Assembly (NCBI RefSeq): GCF_001186365.1
Contig: NZ_LDTZ01000014.1
Location: forward strand, 186,001-250,000
From: Gordonia jacobaea
Lineage (GTDB): Bacteria > Actinomycetota > Actinomycetes > Mycobacteriales > Mycobacteriaceae
DNA: 64,000 bases
Direction: 5' to 3'
The notes below the pieces were generated by a model, which did not search any database, was not told the DNA's origin, and saw nothing but the letters and a program-made list of their open reading frames with translations. The position numbers and the translations under genes were made by a program. This document shows, in pieces, positions 7,885 through 15,953 of the stretch (position 1 is its first letter; the number at the start of each line of letters is the position of its first letter).

Positions 7885-10208
7885 CCCAGGCCAGATGTAG
7901 CGGTTCGACTCGCAGGGTGCGGGCGGCGGTGGCGGGTGCGGGGATCGGTGCTGTGTTGTGGTGGGGAGGGCAGGCGACGATCTCCTCGGTTGCACAGGCC
8001 GCGCCCGCTGACTCCTCGGTATCGACAGAGGGGCCGACCGGCTCGTCGGACCCGACTGCCACACCATCGACTGCCACACCACCGGACGCACACTCGCAGG
8101 CCGCGCCCGCGGAGACACCGTCTTCGGATGCTGGTTCGCCGAGTCCTGGTTCTACTAGTCCTGGTTCCACTAGCCCTGGTTCCACTAGCCCTGGGTCGTC
8201 GGACGCTGGGTCGACGACGTCGCAGCCCATCGCGCCCCCCGCTACGCCGACCGAGACCGATCCGCCCGCGGACACGTCGACACCTTCACACGTCGACCAG
8301 CCGACAGGAGCGCCGTCTGCGCCGTCGATTCGCACAGTGACATCCGGTGCACCCTCAACGTCGGCCGCGGCGTCGTCGGGCGACAGCCCACACACCGCCA
8401 CACCACGCAGCGACACCGCCACACCTCGCAGCGCTACCCCGGACAGTGCGGCGGTCGTCGAGATCCCGACTTCCCGCGTGGCGTCTCTGTCGGTCGTGAA
8501 CCCGTTGGCCGGTACCGCTGCCGACGCGTCTGCGACGCAGGTGGTCGTCGGTTCGGGTCCCGCGCCGGTGACGACGTCGGGTGGGGTGCGAGTGGTGAAT
8601 GCGCCGACGAAGTTCATTGCGACGCTGTTCAGCGTGCTGGGGTTCAATCCGCTTGTGGCGCATGACCCAAGCGCCCCCGCGCCGGCGCCTGCGCTGGTGT
8701 TCGCGTGGGCGGCGTGGCAGCAGGTCAATCGACGGTTCTTCAATTCGTATCCGACGGTGTCGCCCTCGACGCCGCTGGTGGATGCATCGACCGGTGTGGT
8801 CACCGGGTCACTCGGCGCCAGCGACCCCGACGGTGATGTGCTGACCTACACCGTCCTCACTCAACCCGAACACGGCACGGTGGTGATCAATCCGGACGGC
8901 ACGTACACCTACACGCCCGACCCCGCATACGCTCATTCGCTCAGTGACACATCAAGTACCGCTACGACGACCGACTCGTTCGCCGTGTCGGTATCTGACG
9001 ACACATCGTCGAATCCCGTTCACTCGCACTACTTGTCGGCGACCACAACGGCGGGTCAGACTGCCTCGGTCGTCGTGCCGATCACCCCGGAGAACCAGGC
9101 ACCCACGTTGTCGGTGACCTCGAATGCGCCAACTGCCGGCACTATTCAATTGACCGACGCAAGTTGGCCCGCCGCGGTGACGGTGAGCTCGAACGGCAAG
9201 TACGCCTTTGTCGGCGACGTTCGTTGGAACAGGGTCGTGGTCGTCGACGCCGATCCAGCCAGCCCAACCTACAACCAGGTCGTCACGGAGGTGTCTTCCC
9301 ATCGTGCGACGGGAGTGGCCGTCACGCCGGACGGCAAGACTCTCTACGTCGCCGATAGCTCGCCCTACATCATCGATAATGCGCTCAGGAAGTTTGTGAA
9401 CGTGATCGACCTCGATCCGACGAGTTCGACCATGGGCACCGCCGTTGCGAGGATCGCCGTCCCAGACGTGCCCGTCGCCGTGACACTGAGCCCCGATGGC
9501 AACACGTTGTATACGAACACCCTCGACGGCGTCGTTGCCATCGACGTCAGGGGTGGCTCGACCCAGGGGACGGTGATCGCGACCTATCCGTCACGCCCAT
9601 ATGTCTATGGTGTGGCGGTCAGTCCGGACAACACACGTCTTTACCTGGCAATATCCGATTCCGTAACCAGTTCCGTCTGCATCATCGACATGGATCCCGC
9701 CAGCAGCACCTACCAACAGGAGATCGCCACGATCGACGCGATTGGGGTGACTGGCGCTGCAGTCAGCGGAGATGGCAAGCTCCTGTACGTCAGCCAAGAA
9801 ACGGCACGAGTCGTCTCGGTCATCGACGTCGATCCGCAGAGCCCGACCTACCAGCAGGTTCTCGGGACGTACGCGGTGAGCGCGCAGCCGAACGGCGTCG
9901 CGCTCACCCCGGATGGCACGCGTCTCTACACCGCCAACTCCGATGCCACCCTGAGTGTGATCCCGACGGGCGTCGTGACCGGAACTGCGCACGGCTCGGA
10001 CGCTGACGGAGACACACTGGCCTATTCGGTCAGTGGTCAGCCGGCCCACGGCGCGGTGGTCATCGATCCGACGACTGGCACATGGACCTATAGCCCCGAC
10101 ACTCCGGGCTCGACCAACCCTGACAGCTTCGTGATCACGGTCGACGACGGCCACGGCGGCATTGCATCGCAGGCGATCACGATCAACGCCCCCGCGGTCT
10201 CGGTGTGA
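7881..10208 (+). CDS. Large secreted/surface beta-propeller protein with VCBS/cadherin-like domains
   Basis: 775 residues. The N-terminus has an Arg-rich n-region, a hydrophobic core and a probable signal-peptidase site after SSVAQA (about residue 40). Residues 43-230 are Ser/Thr/Pro-rich, including a short PGSTS tandem. Residues about 293-345 form a VCBS/cadherin-like unit (GVVTGSLGASDPDGD...GTYTYTPD). Residues about 420-695 carry repeated YVTN-type beta-propeller blades (VAVTPDGKTLYVA, VTLSPDGNTLYT, VALTPDGTRLYTA). The C-terminus has a second VCBS-like unit (GTAHGSDADGDTLAYS). There is no LPXTG or C-terminal membrane anchor. Related architectures are common exported proteins of mycobacteria and Gordonia; a surface-binding role is only an inference. 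Translation start context is unusual (see the leader ORFs). Confidence 0.75.
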   Translation: MTQARCSGSTRRVRAAVAGAGIGAVLWWGGQATISSVAQAAPADSSVSTEGPTGSSDPTATPSTATPPDAHSQAAPAETPSSDAGSPSPGSTSPGSTSPGSTSPGSSDAGSTTSQPIAPPATPTETDPPADTSTPSHVDQPTGAPSAPSIRTVTSGAPSTSAAASSGDSPHTATPRSDTATPRSATPDSAAVVEIPTSRVASLSVVNPLAGTAADASATQVVVGSGPAPVTTSGGVRVVNAPTKFIATLFSVLGFNPLVAHDPSAPAPAPALVFAWAAWQQVNRRFFNSYPTVSPSTPLVDASTGVVTGSLGASDPDGDVLTYTVLTQPEHGTVVINPDGTYTYTPDPAYAHSLSDTSSTATTTDSFAVSVSDDTSSNPVHSHYLSATTTAGQTASVVVPITPENQAPTLSVTSNAPTAGTIQLTDASWPAAVTVSSNGKYAFVGDVRWNRVVVVDADPASPTYNQVVTEVSSHRATGVAVTPDGKTLYVADSSPYIIDNALRKFVNVIDLDPTSSTMGTAVARIAVPDVPVAVTLSPDGNTLYTNTLDGVVAIDVRGGSTQGTVIATYPSRPYVYGVAVSPDNTRLYLAISDSVTSSVCIIDMDPASSTYQQEIATIDAIGVTGAAVSGDGKLLYVSQETARVVSVIDVDPQSPTYQQVLGTYAVSAQPNGVALTPDGTRLYTANSDATLSVIPTGVVTGTAHGSDADGDTLAYSVSGQPAHGAVVIDPTTGTWTYSPDTPGSTNPDSFVITVDDGHGGIASQAITINAPAVSV
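8143..8204 (+). repeat. In-frame PGSTS tandem
   Basis: Short tandem of a 15-bp unit encoding PGSTS, three to four copies with silent differences, in the low-complexity stalk of the secreted protein. It is a likely site of length variation. Confidence 0.6.
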
Positions 10209-10288
10209 TCGGCCGATTCGCCCAGCGAATGTCGTCCGCTCGAAGGGATTCGTGTCCTTGTGGACATCGGATCGTGGACAGGCCCCAA

Positions 10289-10301
10289 TGTGTGACACAC
10301 T
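10289..10301. promoter_or_regulatory. Small dyad in the cold-shock gene leader
   Basis: The dyad GTGTG-A-CACAC (10290-10300) lies about 50 bp upstream of the cold-shock start, within the region expected to hold its promoter. No protein that binds it can be named from the sequence. Confidence 0.25.
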
Positions 10302-10352
10302 AGAAGTCGGGTCGTCGAACTGACGGCTCAGCAAAACAGGAAGAGAAATTGC

Positions 10353-10556
10353 ATGACTCAGGGCACCGTCAAATGGTTCAACGGCGAGAAGGGCTTCGGC
10401 TTCATTGCTCCCGATGACCAGAGCCAGGACGTGTTCGTTCACTACTCCGCCATCACGGGCAGCGGCTTCCGCAGCCTCGAGGAGCAGCAGCGCGTCGAGT
10501 TCGACGTCGAACAGGGCGCCAAAGGACTTCAGGCCACCAACGTGACCGCTCTCTGA
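10353..10556 (+). CDS. Cold-shock protein (CspA family)
   Basis: 67 residues, one cold-shock OB-fold domain and nothing else. It has the nucleic-acid-binding motifs RNP1 (KGFGFI) and RNP2 (VFVHYS) and the classic start [16 protein letters not shown]. It binds single-stranded RNA or DNA and is thought to act as an RNA chaperone in the cytoplasm. AGGAAG about 10 bases upstream sets the start. It is a single-gene unit closed by the strong hairpin at 10575-10606. Confidence 0.95.
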   Translation: MTQGTVKWFNGEKGFGFIAPDDQSQDVFVHYSAITGSGFRSLEEQQRVEFDVEQGAKGLQATNVTAL

Positions 10557-10574
10557 TTTACATCAGACACAGGT

Positions 10575-10606
10575 AAAAAGCCCCGACGATGTCGTCGGGG
10601 CTTTTT
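10575..10606. terminator. Bidirectional rho-independent terminator
   Basis: Stem GCCCCGACG (10580-10588) and CGTCGGGGC (10593-10601), flanked by AAAAA on the left and TTTTT on the right, so it works in both orientations. It lies between the convergent cold-shock and acyltransferase genes. Confidence 0.9.
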
Positions 10607-10623
10607 CGTGCACGCTGGTTTTA

Positions 10624-12000
10624 TCAGACCGGCTGTTCGGTGAACTCGTCGTCACGGTTGCGCCAATGATGCCACGCGACGATCCCGGCGGAGATCGCGA
10701 GTAGCGCTCCGGTCGCGGCGAACAGGTAGCCGGCCCAGACGTCGAACACCTCTGAGGCGATCACTCCGCCGACAACCGCCACCGCCGCGACGGCCAGCGA
10801 TCGGCCGACATTCTGCGATCGCCAATCGAGGCGATTACGACCGGTGGTGATCAGGCTGATGGGGCTGCGTCGAAGCACCTCGACCACGAAGATGGTTGCC
10901 GCAACGGTGGCCGCGTAGGCAAAGATCACGCGCGGAACACCGGGCCACGACGCCGGTGCGATGGTGGGCAGCAGCGCGCTCAGCGCGAGGGGATGCGCGA
11001 GGTAGATCCCGAACGATCTGTCCGACGCCGTGCGGAGAATCTTGTCGGGGACCGACCCCGGTGTTCGACGCTGCTGCCAGATGGTGCCCAGGCAGTACAA
11101 CATCATGATGATCGCGATGAATGCGTAGACGTTGTGTGGCAGGAACACGTTGGTGGCGCGCGCGACGCTCGTGCCGGTCGACGTGATGTGCAGGTAGTAC
11201 GCGAGCGTGGCGCCGATGGTCGCGACACACGCCGCGAGAAGTGCCCAGCGCCAACGGATCACGAACGCCTGGAACGCCTCGTAGTGCATGGCAGCGACAC
11301 ATCCCGCGAGGATGAAGAACTGATACGGGAAAATCGTGATGACCAGGTGCGTCCAGATCACGCCGCCGACGCCGTCGGCAAATATGTCGAGCGGCGGACG
11401 GACCATGAGGTACATCAACGTCACCTGGATCGCGAAGCTCACGATCAACTGGTAACGGTGAAAACCCCACGTGCGCTTGAGGATCGCGAGGATGAGCGGG
11501 AAGAACAGGTAGATCTGCATGCTCACCGACAAGAAGTACAGGTGATACATCGCGTTGCCGGTGATGAGGTCGTAGCCGATGCTCTTGGCTGCGGTCACCA
11601 TCGAATGTTGATCGGCGACAATGCCTTTCAACGTCTCCAGGCCGCCGATACGGTATCGCCCGTACAGCCAGTAGAACAGTGTCCACGTCACGAAGGGCAG
11701 ACCGATGAGCTTGAATCGACGGCGCCAGAAGCTGATCGGTTCGAGGCTGCGGTTTCGGTACTGATACGTCAGCACAAAGCCGGTGAGCGCGAAGAAGCCA
11801 TATCGGGTGTAGCGAAGAAAGACCTCGACGGAGCCTGCGGCAACACTTGTCGCGGCGGTGATGCCGATCATGACGTGATCGAGGATCACGCCTCCGAAGG
11901 TCACGAGCCGGACCAGATCGATCTGATACAGGTGCTTGTCGCGGCGGGGTTTTTCGTTCAGCGACGGTTTCTCGGTCAGCGACGGCGTTTCGGCCAGCAC
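10624..12000 (-). CDS. Membrane acyltransferase (acyltransferase 3/OafA family)
   Basis: 458 residues with ten or more predicted membrane helices. It begins with a soluble Glu/Pro/Lys-rich tail containing a short SL-x-EKP duplication, then HLYQIDLVRLVTFGGVILDHV, which has the first-helix arginine and histidine of acyltransferase 3. The family transfers acetyl or other acyl groups to sugars of cell-surface polymers at the membrane. The GTG at 12000 is the only start available in this frame after the stop near 12079. It lacks a ribosome site, while a GGAGGG just upstream serves a different frame (GTG 12082). A start error, unusual initiation or frameshift near the N-terminus is possible. Confidence 0.75.
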   Translation of the reverse strand: MLAETPSLTEKPSLNEKPRRDKHLYQIDLVRLVTFGGVILDHVMIGITAATSVAAGSVEVFLRYTRYGFFALTGFVLTYQYRNRSLEPISFWRRRFKLIGLPFVTWTLFYWLYGRYRIGGLETLKGIVADQHSMVTAAKSIGYDLITGNAMYHLYFLSVSMQIYLFFPLILAILKRTWGFHRYQLIVSFAIQVTLMYLMVRPPLDIFADGVGGVIWTHLVITIFPYQFFILAGCVAAMHYEAFQAFVIRWRWALLAACVATIGATLAYYLHITSTGTSVARATNVFLPHNVYAFIAIIMMLYCLGTIWQQRRTPGSVPDKILRTASDRSFGIYLAHPLALSALLPTIAPASWPGVPRVIFAYAATVAATIFVVEVLRRSPISLITTGRNRLDWRSQNVGRSLAVAAVAVVGGVIASEVFDVWAGYLFAATGALLAISAGIVAWHHWRNRDDEFTEQPV

Positions 12001-12232
12001 CGTTGTGTCTGCTTTGTCGCTTTCGGGGGAGCCTTCGGGTTCTGGCAGTCGCGGCGTCGTCTGCTGGCTTACGATTGCTCACCCTCCGTTAACCCGGCGA
12101 CCAGAGATCATGAGTCGCCCTAAATGGTGTGTTGCATCGAGGAACGGTACTCCCCGATCCTGTGATTCTTGCTGTGAGACAGCTGTCGGGCCTAATCGAC
12201 GTCCGGTTTGCGCCGAATCGGGTAATTGCTGG

Positions 12233-13459
12233 TCAGCGGGTGCGCCGCCACACCGCGAGCCCGATTGCCGCGGCGACGAAGCACGACGCCGCACCAACGG
12301 CGAGCCCCGTGCGCGCCCCGGCCACCTGGGTGATCGCACCGATCAACGGTCCGCCGATCGGTGTCGACCCCATGAAGGCGACCGACCACAGTGCCATCAC
12401 CCGACCGCGCATCTGCGGGCGTGAGTTGAGCTGAAGCGTCGCGTTGCCCGTCGACATGAACGAGACGCTGAGCCAGCCGACGAAAAACAGCGCCACGATC
12501 GCCAGCCACAAGCTGGGTGCTGCCGCTGTCACCGCGATGGTGATGCCGAATCCGGTCGCGGTCACGATCAGCGTGCGCAGGCCTGTGGTGCCGCGTGCGG
12601 CGACGATGAGGCCGCCGACGACCGCGCCGACCCCCATCGACGACGTCATGAATCCGAAAGCCTGCGGTCCGCCGTCGAAGACGTCACGGGCGGCAACGGG
12701 GAGCGATACCTGGAACTCGTATGCGAGCGTGCCGACGAGCGCCATCATGACCAGCGGAACCCACAGGATGGGTTTGCTCCGGACGTAGCGCAGGCCCTCA
12801 CGGAGCTGTCCCTTGGCGCGGGGGACGGGAATCTCGTGGGAGATCTCCGAGGTTCGCATCGCGACGAGTGAGACCACGACCGCGACGAAGCTCGTCGCAT
12901 TGATGACGAAGCACCATCCGGCGCCCACGGCTGCGAGTAGAACGCCCGCCACCGCGGGACCGATCGCTCGCGCGGCGTTCACCATGACGGAGTTCAGGGT
13001 AACCGCGTTGCGGATCAACGATTCGCCGACGATCTGGTGGATGAAGGCCTGTCGCGCCGGATTCTCGAATGCGTTGTTGAGCCCGAGGAGTAGCGCGAGG
13101 ATCGCGATCTGCCACACCTCGATCCAGCCGCCGAGTGTGAGGATCGCCAGCACCAGCGCGAGCACACCCATGATCGACTGCAGAAAGATCATGAGCAGAC
13201 GCCGGTCGACGCGGTCGGCGATCACGCCCGCATACGGCCCGATGATCAGGATCGGTAGCGCCTGCAGAGCGACGATCAGACCGAGGATCGACGACGACCC
13301 GCTGAGCGTGAGCACCAGCCAGGCCTGCGCCGTGGCCTGCATCCACGTCCCGATCAGCGAGACCGCCTGACCGCCGAAGTAGAGGCGGTAGTTGTGTACC
13401 GACAGTGACGCGAAGACCCCGGTCGACTGCGCGGGTAGCGGCGACGTCGGGGCGGTCAA
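12233..13459 (-). CDS. MFS transporter (DHA3/EntS-like)
   Basis: About 408 residues with twelve predicted membrane helices, starting SLSVHNYRLYFGGQAVSLIGTWMQ, the hallmark of the drug:H+ antiporter-3 branch that includes siderophore exporters. The motif-A-like loop GVIADRVDRRLLM is present. The frame is open much further upstream, but that part only shadows tspO. TTG 13459, whose bases overlap the tspO stop (TTGA), gives a protein beginning MTAPTSPLPAQ. It is likely translated by coupling from tspO. The substrate is unknown. Confidence 0.8.
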   Translation of the reverse strand: MTAPTSPLPAQSTGVFASLSVHNYRLYFGGQAVSLIGTWMQATAQAWLVLTLSGSSSILGLIVALQALPILIIGPYAGVIADRVDRRLLMIFLQSIMGVLALVLAILTLGGWIEVWQIAILALLLGLNNAFENPARQAFIHQIVGESLIRNAVTLNSVMVNAARAIGPAVAGVLLAAVGAGWCFVINATSFVAVVVSLVAMRTSEISHEIPVPRAKGQLREGLRYVRSKPILWVPLVMMALVGTLAYEFQVSLPVAARDVFDGGPQAFGFMTSSMGVGAVVGGLIVAARGTTGLRTLIVTATGFGITIAVTAAAPSLWLAIVALFFVGWLSVSFMSTGNATLQLNSRPQMRGRVMALWSVAFMGSTPIGGPLIGAITQVAGARTGLAVGAASCFVAAAIGLAVWRRTR

Positions 13460-13941
13460 CGCTGCGCGCGATTGAGCCGCCAGACGTCTGTCGACAACTT
13501 CGTCGCGAAGCCGCACCACAGCGGGTACGGCGTCAGCGCGGCCCCCGCGCCCGGCGAGACCTTGGCCGTGCGCCGCGCGAGGTCGGCGCTGCTCGCGGTC
13601 AGTGCCAACGCGGTGATCGCCGACGCTCCGAGTCGGTGCGCGCCGAAGAACAGCCAGCTCCAGCCGGCGTTGAGCACCAGATTGGTCCCGAGCGCTGCGA
13701 TGTACTTCTTCGCCTCGGCGGCGTCGTGTTCGTTCAGTTCGTCGATGCTGATCGCCGATGTCACCGCGATGTCGGCATAGAGTGCGGTCCACACGATCGG
13801 GAATGCGAGATCGGGTGGCACATACGACGGCTTGTTCAGTTTCGGGTACCACGACTGCAGTGCCGAGCGAGACGCGATGCTGCCGACGGCTGCCGCTGCT
13901 GCGGTACCCAGGCCCGTGGCGAGAAGTGTTGTCAGACGCAC
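13456..13941 (-). CDS. tspO: TspO/MBR family tryptophan-rich sensory protein
   Basis: 161 residues with five predicted membrane helices. It shows the family pattern SWYPKLNKPSYVPPDLAFPIVWTALY in the first loop and second helix (W, P and Y conserved) and NAGWSWLFFGAH in the fourth. Bacterial TspO binds porphyrins and influences tetrapyrrole and stress responses. It starts at a GTG, is followed with a four-base overlap by the MFS transporter, and diverges from the gntR gene 49 bp away. Confidence 0.85.
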   Translation of the reverse strand: MRLTTLLATGLGTAAAAAVGSIASRSALQSWYPKLNKPSYVPPDLAFPIVWTALYADIAVTSAISIDELNEHDAAEAKKYIAALGTNLVLNAGWSWLFFGAHRLGASAITALALTASSADLARRTAKVSPGAGAALTPYPLWCGFATKLSTDVWRLNRAQR

Positions 13942-13965
13942 TCCATCGACGTTACCGCCGCGCCC

Positions 13966-13983
13966 AACTCAATAGACTATATT
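13966..13983. promoter_or_regulatory. Candidate GntR operator at the gntR/tspO promoter
   Basis: AACTCAATAGACTATATT, containing the dyad CAATA-N5-TATTG, lies 7-25 bp before the gntR start and between gntR and divergent tspO. An 18-base stretch matching it at 16 positions occurs upstream of the minus-strand catabolic operon (20107-20124). This suggests one regulator for both; GntR is the obvious candidate. Confidence 0.5.
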
Positions 13984-13990
13984 GTTTGCC

Positions 13991-14650
13991 ATGAGTGCCG
14001 ACGTTCCCGCACGCACCCGCAGGCGTCGGCCACGACTGTCCGACGAGGCGGCCGAGCATGTGCGCGAGCTGATCGTCTCCGGTCAACTCGAGCCTGGACA
14101 GTTCATCCGTCCGGAGACGATGGCGGCCGAACTGGACATCTCTGCGACACCGATGCGTGAGGGACTGCTGACCCTGCAGAGCGAGGGCTTGCTGCGCGTC
14201 GAACCGCGCCGCGGCTTCATGGTTTCTCCGTTGAGCGCCAACGACATCGAGGATGTCTTCGTCGGGCAATCGCTTCTCGCAGGCGAATTGGCCGCGCGCG
14301 CCACCTCACGGATGTCCGACGACGATCTCGACGCGCTTGAGAAGATCCAGGCGGATCTCGAACATGCCGCTGACACAGCAGATTACGACGAAGTGGAACG
14401 ACTCAACCATGTGTTCCACCGGTCGATCTACTCTGCCGCCGGCTCTCCGAAGCTCTCGTGGATGATCAAGGGATCGCTCAACTATGCGCCGCGTCGGTTC
14501 TTCGCCTCGGTCGACGGGTGGCCGCAGGCGTCGGCCGCCGACCATCGGGCGATCATCGCGGGGTTGCGTGCTCGCGACGGCGAGGCCGCTCGGGCGGCGA
14601 TGGTCGACCACATCAGGAACGCGGGACACCTCCTCGCCGCACAGCGTTGA
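13991..14650 (+). CDS. GntR-family transcriptional regulator (FCD domain)
   Basis: 219 residues. An N-terminal winged helix (about 20-80; GQFIRPETMAAELDISATPMREGLLTL) is followed by an all-helical FCD ligand-binding domain (about 95-215) with the metal/ligand histidine segment RLNHVFHRSIYSAAGSP. FCD regulators usually respond to carboxylic acids and control neighbouring catabolic genes. ATG 13991 is chosen over TTG 13982. An operator-like dyad lies directly upstream, and a matching one lies in front of the operon at 15144-20079, so control of that operon is the best guess. Confidence 0.85.
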   Translation: MSADVPARTRRRRPRLSDEAAEHVRELIVSGQLEPGQFIRPETMAAELDISATPMREGLLTLQSEGLLRVEPRRGFMVSPLSANDIEDVFVGQSLLAGELAARATSRMSDDDLDALEKIQADLEHAADTADYDEVERLNHVFHRSIYSAAGSPKLSWMIKGSLNYAPRRFFASVDGWPQASAADHRAIIAGLRARDGEAARAAMVDHIRNAGHLLAAQR

Positions 14651-14672
14651 CGAGGGCGTTGCCGGCGACTTA

Positions 14673-14698
14673 CGGATTATGTGCAATCCGCCTAGGAT
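14673..14698 (+). promoter_or_regulatory. marR promoter with operator-like dyad
   Basis: The dyad CGGATT-N6-AATCCG (14673-14690) is followed by a -10-like TAGGAT (14693-14698), only six bases before the ATG at 14705, so the transcript would have almost no leader. The dyad is placed to allow autorepression. Confidence 0.45.
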
Positions 14699-14704
14699 AA
14701 GGGC

Positions 14705-15139
14705 ATGGCGGGTGAGGGTGAGACGAGTGTCGAGGTCGCAACCCGCCTGTTCGACCTGTTGACCGACGCGCTCGAACGCAGAACCCGAGACCTGAGTATC
14801 GCCGGCTCGTCGACGCTGTTCAGTTTGTGGCGCTGGGGGCCGCGGCGCGCAACGAGCCTCGCCCTACTCGAGGGTCTCAACCAGCCTGCCATGACCGCGC
14901 TCATAGCCTCGCTCGAACGCTCGGGAATGGTCGAGCGCCGTCCAGATCCGGCCGACGGGCGGGCGTCGCTCATCGCGATCACCGATTCGGGTACCGCCTA
15001 CATCGAGGAGCGAGTGCGTGAGCACGTCGAAGCCCTCGCAGTGGGAATCGACGGAATGTCGGAGCGTCGGAGGTCTGAATTGTTCTCGGCGACAGACGCT
15101 CTCGCTGAACTCGCCGATCGACTCCGCGCCGACGGCTAG
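14705..15139 (+). CDS. MarR-family transcriptional regulator
   Basis: 144 residues, a single winged-helix domain with flanking dimerisation helices. The recognition region reads LLEGLNQPAMTALIASLERSG and the wing VERRPDPADGRASLIAITD, which is the MarR signature (DxRxxLIxIT). It converges on the alpha/beta hydrolase that ends the catabolic operon, with only four bases between the genes. A perfect dyad overlaps its promoter. The target may be itself or the adjacent operon. Confidence 0.85.
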   Translation: MAGEGETSVEVATRLFDLLTDALERRTRDLSIAGSSTLFSLWRWGPRRATSLALLEGLNQPAMTALIASLERSGMVERRPDPADGRASLIAITDSGTAYIEERVREHVEALAVGIDGMSERRRSELFSATDALAELADRLRADG

Positions 15140-15143
15140 TCCG

Positions 15144-15953
15144 CTAGTCGTCGAGAAAAGTCATCACCAGCGGACTGGCCTCTGCACGACACTCGTCGAA
15201 ATAGGCGTGCCGGGCGCCGTCGAAGACGTGCGTCCTGGCGTCAGGAATGGCCGACGCCAGGATCTCGGCGTTGACGACCGGTGCAAATCGGTCGTCGGAG
15301 CCGTGGAGGATGAGGGTTGGCGCGGTGATCTCCGGCAGGTGGTCCCATGCATCGTGAGAGTCGCTGGCGCGCAAGTGTTGTCGGCGTGCGCGTAACGTCA
15401 TCGTCGGGTCACCGAGAACTGTGTACGGCCCGGGGTTGGCCGACTGCCATTCGGGCGTGTACATCAGGTCGGTCATGACCTGCGTGGCATCCGGGCCGGC
15501 CAGGGCGCGACGGACCGACGAATCCCGTTCGCGCGCATGGCTTCCTCCGGGAGTCGTGCAGCCGAGAACGAGTCTGCGGACGCGATGGGGCGCGGAGATG
15601 GCGATCCACTGCGCGGTGCGCCCGCCCATGGATGTGCCGTAGACGTCGAATCGGCCGATTGACAACGCATCGAGCACCGACAGCGCATCCTGCGCGAATA
15701 ACTGCGTGCTGTAGTCGCCGTCGGGGGAATCGCTTGCGCCGGTGCCGCGATAGTCGAAGGTGACGGTGGTGCGGTGGCGCGCGAAGTCGTTGCGGGTGCG
15801 GTCCCACCAGTGATGGTTGTTGGACTGACCGGGTAGGAGGAGCAACACCGGTCCGCTCCCGCGTACCTGGACGGCCAGGCGGGTGCCGTCGGACGCACGG
15901 GCGGTCTCGTGATACTCCTGCACGGGAACCATTCTGACAGCACCGCTGGTCAT
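15144..15953 (-). CDS. Alpha/beta hydrolase
   Basis: 269 residues of the alpha/beta hydrolase fold. Visible are the oxyanion strand LLLLPGQSNNHHWWD, nucleophile elbow GTSMGGRTAQW, acid HGSDDRFAPV and histidine DGARHAYFDE. ATG 15953 overlaps the citE-like stop by four bases, so it is the last gene of the operon starting at 20079. It may act as a thioesterase or esterase on a pathway intermediate; the substrate is unknown. It is not a convincing HsaD. Confidence 0.82.
   Translation of the reverse strand: MTSGAVRMVPVQEYHETARASDGTRLAVQVRGSGPVLLLLPGQSNNHHWWDRTRNDFARHRTTVTFDYRGTGASDSPDGDYSTQLFAQDALSVLDALSIGRFDVYGTSMGGRTAQWIAISAPHRVRRLVLGCTTPGGSHARERDSSVRRALAGPDATQVMTDLMYTPEWQSANPGPYTVLGDPTMTLRARRQHLRASDSHDAWDHLPEITAPTLILHGSDDRFAPVVNAEILASAIPDARTHVFDGARHAYFDECRAEASPLVMTFLDD

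Noticed and set aside
13460..13852. N-terminal extension of the MFS transporter
   Set aside because: It is the tspO coding region read in another frame; the transporter domain starts at TTG 13459.
15144..15953. Could the alpha/beta hydrolase be the missing HsaD?
   Set aside because: It is coupled to the citE-like gene, lies 45 kb from hsaC, has no KstR box, and its nucleophile region (GTSMGGRTAQW) does not look like that of the meta-cleavage product hydrolases.
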